Below, one piece after another: positions 6,508-10,231 of a stretch of DNA of 10,231 nt (within the stretch, counting starts at the first letter, position 1; each line of letters starts with the position of its first letter). Source of the DNA: Chitinophagales bacterium (GTDB lineage: Bacteria; Bacteroidota; Bacteroidia; Chitinophagales; JAHDHT01); the NCBI GenBank assembly GCA_020631175.1, contig JAHDHT010000006.1, forward strand, positions 10,097 through 20,327, given 5' to 3'. The notes below the pieces were generated by a model. The model did not search any database, was not told the DNA's origin, and worked only from the letters and a program-made list of their open reading frames with translations. The position numbers and the translations under genes are program-made.

Positions 6508-7476
6508 TTAGTTTTCCTTGTCAAATATAGCTTTTAATTTATCTACCATTTCAAATCCGATTCTCGCCTGTGCTTCTAATGTTGAAGCTCCAATATGGGG
6601 CGTTAAAGATATATTCGGATGTTTTAAAATAGCTTCATCAGGTTGAGGTTCATTTTCAAAAACGTCTAAAGCTGCAGCGGCTACTTTACCACTTTCTAAA
6701 GCTGCCAGTAAATCTTTCTCGACGATTACACCTCCTCGTGAAGTATTGACTATACGCACACCGTCTTTCATCTGGTCAAACTCTTTTTTTGTCAGAACCG
6801 GTTTTGCCCCTGGAGGAAAGGGCACATGCAATGTAATAAAATCACTTTGCGCCAAAAGATCTTCATAAGGATCAGTATGCACCTTGATCGACATATGCGC
6901 ATCTTTAATTTTAAAGAAGTCGACATCAATCGTTACAGTATCATGAAATAATTTGAAAGGCATCACATTCATTCCCAAACCCAAAGCCATTCTTGCAACA
7001 GCCTGTCCTATCCTTCCAAAACCAATTATACCTAATGTTTTACCTCTTAATTCTATGCCTTTAGAAAAAGACTTTTTTAATGCCTTAAATTCAGAAGCTC
7101 CTTTATCAGGCATTGCCCGGTTACTTTGATATAAATTTCTTGAAAGGGAAAATAAATGAGCGAATACTAATTCTGCCACACTTTGTGAACTGGCGGCAGG
7201 TGTATTCACTACGGCAATATCTTTCGAACGGGCATATTCCACATCAATATTATCCATCCCAACACCTGCTCTTCCAATTACTTTCAGATTGGTGCCTGCA
7301 TCAATAATTTCTTTTCTGACTTTTGTTGCACTTCGAACAACCATACCATCATAATGATCGATCTGGTTGACTAATTCGTTTTGTTCAATTTTAACAGTGT
7401 CAACTTCAAATCCGGCCAGCTTCAAAGCAACCACCGCATCCGGATCCATCCCGTCATTGATTAATATTTTAGGCAT
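6508..7476 (-). CDS. serA: D-3-phosphoglycerate dehydrogenase, short form without ACT domain
   Basis: Oxidises 3-phosphoglycerate to 3-phosphohydroxypyruvate, the first step of serine synthesis, in the cytoplasm. Seen: the N-terminal substrate-domain half with VVRSATKVRKE (46-56) and GRAGVGMDNID (68-78), the Rossmann glycine motif GFGRIG (152-157), and the catalytic set Arg247 in NTSRGG, Asp271 and Glu276 in DVFENEP, and His294 in TPHIGAST. At 322 aa it lacks the C-terminal ACT or ASB regulatory domains of longer SerA proteins, so serine feedback through ACT is absent. After the Rossmann strand the usual acidic NAD-ribose residue is replaced (Lys175 in VMPFKLF), followed by an extra segment of about 15-20 residues (about 178-197). 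The ATG at 7474-7476 is well placed behind a promoter-like element. The annotation rests on both motifs and linkage to DUF1015; another 2-hydroxyacid dehydrogenase is the alternative. Confidence 0.87.
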   Translation of the reverse strand: MPKILINDGMDPDAVVALKLAGFEVDTVKIEQNELVNQIDHYDGMVVRSATKVRKEIIDAGTNLKVIGRAGVGMDNIDVEYARSKDIAVVNTPAASSQSVAELVFAHLFSLSRNLYQSNRAMPDKGASEFKALKKSFSKGIELRGKTLGIIGFGRIGQAVARMALGLGMNVMPFKLFHDTVTIDVDFFKIKDAHMSIKVHTDPYEDLLAQSDFITLHVPFPPGAKPVLTKKEFDQMKDGVRIVNTSRGGVIVEKDLLAALESGKVAAAALDVFENEPQPDEAILKHPNISLTPHIGASTLEAQARIGFEMVDKLKAIFDKEN

Positions 7477-7498
7477 AGCTAATGCATGTTTGGTTGTT

Positions 7499-7506
7499 CA
7501 AACTTA
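7499..7506 (-). promoter_or_regulatory. Bacteroidota -7 promoter element for serA-DUF1015
   Basis: On the minus strand the octamer reads TAAGTTTG, an exact match to the Bacteroidota sigma consensus TAnnTTTG, ending 22 nt before the serA ATG. It would give a leader of roughly 15 nt. A TTG occurs only 12 nt upstream of the octamer and none at the usual distance of about 19-21 nt, so the -33 half is weak. Its position in the 113-nt gap after the DUF4249 gene supports a separate serA transcript. Confidence 0.5.
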
Positions 7507-7589
7507 TTGTAAAAAAATCAATTAGGGAAATACCTTTTGAAAAGAAATTACAATGCTTTAATAAATGAAGCTAAACTAGAGTATAAGCA

Positions 7590-8591
7590 CTACTCACAAC
7601 ATATTAATTCAAACTCAAAGGGACCTGACCAGGAAGAACCGCCGAAAACACCAATGCCACCTTCAACATTACTCCGGGCAGGTGTTGGTTCCTGAAATGG
7701 ATTATCTTCAGAATCCCACTGATCAAACAAAGATTGAAAATAATTGGCTACTTCTAAGTTTGTGCGTTCTAATGTAATATTGAAAACGTACTTTTTATTA
7801 ACTGCCTCTTCATACCTCCAGGGTTCATTGTATGGAAGGTAAATCGGAAACTCAATAATCAAATCACTTCCATCACGTGCTAACTCTGTGTCTTTTGTAT
7901 AATTAACATCTGAGTAGTTAAAACTCTGCTGAATAAAAGTACTGTCATTAGATCCATAACCATAAACATATGGATCCCAATAGCCCATAACAATGTCAAT
8001 TTTGTAAGCATCTCTAATTAATGGATCATCTTCCACTTTAATCTGAAGAACATCCTGAACATATTGATAAGTATAGCCAAAATAGTTTTCAACAATGGTA
8101 TCTCTTGAAAATGAAATACCGGTAACATCTACTGATCCCGGTACTGTTGCAGAAGCAGACATATTTCGATCACCTTCTGTAACCTGAATACTGTAGTTTT
8201 TATCTTTTTCAACTAAAACATCTGCAGTATATCCTAAAATAGGAACTGTATCCACAGTATAACCATAACCATATCCGTAATAGTCCCAGATATAATTAAG
8301 ATTTAACTCTACAGTATCAAGCTCAAGCACAATATCATTGGTACCATCATTTAAAACTACATTTGCATTCTCAACAAACTCATAAAAATCCCTGCGATCC
8401 AAATATTGAAAATAATCTACACTTTCTGTAATATAAACAACGGGAGTTGAATCATTTTCCAGAATGCCCAACATTACCAACTTTTCATCGTAATCCGGTA
8501 AGGGTAAATCAATTGTTTGTTCGCAGGCTGTAAAGCTTATGCAAATCATTAAAATGGCTGTGAAATATAATTTTATCTTAAATAATTTCAT
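7590..8591 (-). CDS. DUF4249 outer-membrane lipoprotein, receptor partner
   Basis: Predicted lipoprotein of the DUF4249 family, found mostly next to TonB-dependent receptors in Bacteroidota; the ligand is unknown. Seen: a basic N-terminus, a hydrophobic signal helix (8-20) and a lipobox SFTAC with acylated Cys23, followed by the family-type EQTIDLPLP. The C-terminal hallmark runs from NPFQEP (297-302) through SN to GGIGVFGG (311-318). The length of 333 aa is within the family's range. It begins 5 nt after the receptor stop, so they form one operon, like SusC with SusD but of a different family. It is odd in having Tyr-Gly-rich patches: YYGYGYGY at 104-111, FGYTYQY at 171-177 and YVYGYG at 208-213. 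It ends in ICCE, with two adjacent cysteines. Confidence 0.9.
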   Translation of the reverse strand: MKLFKIKLYFTAILMICISFTACEQTIDLPLPDYDEKLVMLGILENDSTPVVYITESVDYFQYLDRRDFYEFVENANVVLNDGTNDIVLELDTVELNLNYIWDYYGYGYGYTVDTVPILGYTADVLVEKDKNYSIQVTEGDRNMSASATVPGSVDVTGISFSRDTIVENYFGYTYQYVQDVLQIKVEDDPLIRDAYKIDIVMGYWDPYVYGYGSNDSTFIQQSFNYSDVNYTKDTELARDGSDLIIEFPIYLPYNEPWRYEEAVNKKYVFNITLERTNLEVANYFQSLFDQWDSEDNPFQEPTPARSNVEGGIGVFGGSSWSGPFEFELICCE

Positions 8592-8596
8592 GGGGC

Positions 8597-10231
8597 TTAA
8601 AATTTAAAATTCCAGCTAAACGTTGGCACTACCGGCAATAAGGAAACCTGTTTTGCTACAAATCGTTGTCCGTTACTAAATCGATCAAACTCCTGACTTA
8701 AATAAACGAAGTAAGGATTTCTTCTGCTGTACACATTATAAATATCCATTCTCCAGATCGAATCATATCTTTTCTTCTTTTTTGTATACTTTATTCCTAA
8801 ATCCAAACGATTGTAGGCTCTTAATTTAAATCCGTTTCGTGAAGTATAATCACTAAAAAATGTACCCCCACTTTGCCATCCATAAACCGGCACATAAAAA
8901 CGACCTTCAGGCAAGGTTAAACTATGACCACTACCATAAACAAAGGCGGCAGAAAAAGACCATTTTTCATTAAACTCATATAAACCGACAACCGATAAAT
9001 CATGACGTCGGTCATACTTTGCCGGAAAAGGCCGACCTCCATTCAATTCTTCAAACTGTCTGTTTGTCCAACTCAAGGTATAACCAATCCAACCATTAAA
9101 TCTTCCGGTTCTTTTCTTTAGAAAAAATTCAGCACCGTAACTATCTCCATCTCCAAAGGTTAATTGATTTTCGATGGTATCAGAATTAAAAATATCTGCA
9201 CCTTCTTTATACTCAATTAAATTGTTCATTTTTTTATAATACAATTCCACACTTCCTTCATAATTATCTTCATTAAAATTTTGGAAGTATCCTGCTGCCA
9301 CCTGATGCGACACTTTAGGCTTAATGATGTCACTTGAAGGAATCCACACATCCCATGGGAAAGACAAAGTTGAGTTGGTAACAAGATGCACATACTGATT
9401 CATTAAAGCATAGCTCGCTTTTATTGATTGCTTATCTGTTACTCTGTAATTTGCAATAAATCTTGGTTCTACCCCGAAATAAGAAGTCTCTTTATATACA
9501 AATGCAGGGATTCGCAGACCAATATTCATCGAGAACTGATCTGTTACCGTCCATTCATCACTGGCATATAAAGCCAAATCATGCACATAGCGTTTATCAA
9601 CCGGTGAGGTTAATGCGCTATCTACGAAAGTCGTGAAAACTTTAGAAGTTGTTGGAGTAAAAGTGTGATAAGCATAATGCACACCAAATTGAACTTTATG
9701 CAATACGGATGGATAATAATCAAAGTCTATCTTTCCATTCCAATCTTTAATTCCGGTACTTACTTCAAGATTAACGTTCTGGGTAGAGTCTTCAAAAGCC
9801 TGCTCATAATTAAAAGCAAACTCATAATCATTATAAATTAATGAAGTGTTTGCAAACAACTTAGAGTTAAACACATGGTTCCATCTTAAAGTACCCGTTT
9901 TATTTCCCCATGGCACTCTGAATGTTGCCATATCATCGGGTATATTAACTTTAAATTGATCTTGTCCGAAATAACCACTAAAATATAAACGATCTTTATC
10001 AGAGATTCGATAATTTAATTTTGCATTTAAATCGTAGAAGAAAATTCTTGGTATTTCATCTCTGAATTCTTTCGGACTGGCAGCCAAAATAACCTGATCT
10101 AGATAGGTTCTCCTTCCCGAAATCAGAAAAGACATTCGATCTTTTATAATAGGTCCTTCCAAAGTTAAACGGGAAGAAATTAAACCAATTCCACCTTCAC
10201 CGTGAAATTCATTCTTATCTCCATCTTTCAT
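8597..10231 (-). CDS. TonB-dependent receptor, C-terminal barrel portion (5' end outside window)
   Basis: Outer-membrane beta-barrel that imports a ligand using TonB energy. Only the barrel is inside the window: signal peptide, any carboxypeptidase-like leading domain and the plug lie beyond base 10231. The Met codon at the very edge (10229-10231) is internal, since the visible protein opens at the first barrel strands (RLTLEGPI, residues 21-28, and ISGRRTYLD, 37-45). It continues with alternating polar/aromatic strands, for example GAEFFLKKR (about 368-376) and WSFSAAFVYG. It ends in WNFKF, whose final Phe is the usual Bam recognition residue. The Tyr- and Phe-rich composition is typical. 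The DUF4249 gene follows at 5 nt, which places the protein in the receptor class paired with DUF4249 rather than SusC with SusD. The substrate is unknown. Confidence 0.92.
   Translation of the reverse strand: MKDGDKNEFHGEGGIGLISSRLTLEGPIIKDRMSFLISGRRTYLDQVILAASPKEFRDEIPRIFFYDLNAKLNYRISDKDRLYFSGYFGQDQFKVNIPDDMATFRVPWGNKTGTLRWNHVFNSKLFANTSLIYNDYEFAFNYEQAFEDSTQNVNLEVSTGIKDWNGKIDFDYYPSVLHKVQFGVHYAYHTFTPTTSKVFTTFVDSALTSPVDKRYVHDLALYASDEWTVTDQFSMNIGLRIPAFVYKETSYFGVEPRFIANYRVTDKQSIKASYALMNQYVHLVTNSTLSFPWDVWIPSSDIIKPKVSHQVAAGYFQNFNEDNYEGSVELYYKKMNNLIEYKEGADIFNSDTIENQLTFGDGDSYGAEFFLKKRTGRFNGWIGYTLSWTNRQFEELNGGRPFPAKYDRRHDLSVVGLYEFNEKWSFSAAFVYGSGHSLTLPEGRFYVPVYGWQSGGTFFSDYTSRNGFKLRAYNRLDLGIKYTKKKKRYDSIWRMDIYNVYSRRNPYFVYLSQEFDRFSNGQRFVAKQVSLLPVVPTFSWNFKF

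Noticed and set aside
7113..7307. Plus-strand open frame of 64 codons inside serA
   Set aside because: It is antisense to an intact, motif-complete serA reading frame and shows no features of its own.
7555..7571. Stem GCTTTA-ATAAA-TGAAGC downstream of the DUF4249 gene as a terminator
   Set aside because: The pairing works only on the plus strand with a G-T wobble; on the transcribed minus strand a C-A mismatch breaks it and no T-tract follows.

Overview
The window reads as chromosomal DNA of an AT-rich member of the Bacteroidota, probably a Cytophagales-like lineage. The supporting signs are a TonB-dependent receptor paired with a DUF4249 lipoprotein, the serA-DUF1015 pair, a GAF-SpoIIE phosphatase of the type common in this phylum, a TAnnTTTG promoter element, weak or absent Shine-Dalgarno sequences, and intergenic DNA made of degenerate repeats. 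The finer lineage is inference.

Layout. Four plus-strand genes fill the left half: an alpha/beta hydrolase (14-829, possibly cut at its 5' end), a membrane-anchored family 2 glycosyltransferase (823-1980, overlapping the hydrolase by 7 nt), an OppC/DppC-type ABC permease (2033-3379, probably starting earlier at a non-standard codon), and, after a 435-nt repeat-filled spacer, a GAF + PP2C/SpoIIE phosphatase (3815-5068). Four minus-strand genes fill the right half. A TonB-dependent receptor (10231-8597, N-terminus beyond the edge) is followed after 5 nt by a DUF4249 lipoprotein (8591-7590). Then come a short phosphoglycerate dehydrogenase, serA (7476-6508), and after 9 nt a DUF1015 protein (6498-5245). 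The two halves converge on a 176-nt spacer (5069-5244) holding a perfect palindrome and a CTTGCTA-type short repeat.

How the genes work together. The hydrolase and glycosyltransferase are translationally coupled and likely cotranscribed with the permease; their substrates cannot be read from the sequence. SerA makes 3-phosphohydroxypyruvate for serine synthesis, and DUF1015 is its coupled partner of unknown role; serC is not in the window. The receptor and DUF4249 lipoprotein form an outer-membrane import pair resembling SusC/SusD in logic. The phosphatase stands alone as a signalling gene.

Most of the window is ordinary core or envelope gene content. The points that deserve a second look are the probable ATT start and the two extra membrane segments of the permease, the DGHHR motif in the serA-linked DUF1015 protein, the altered NAD-site residue in SerA, and the repeat composition of the two spacers.
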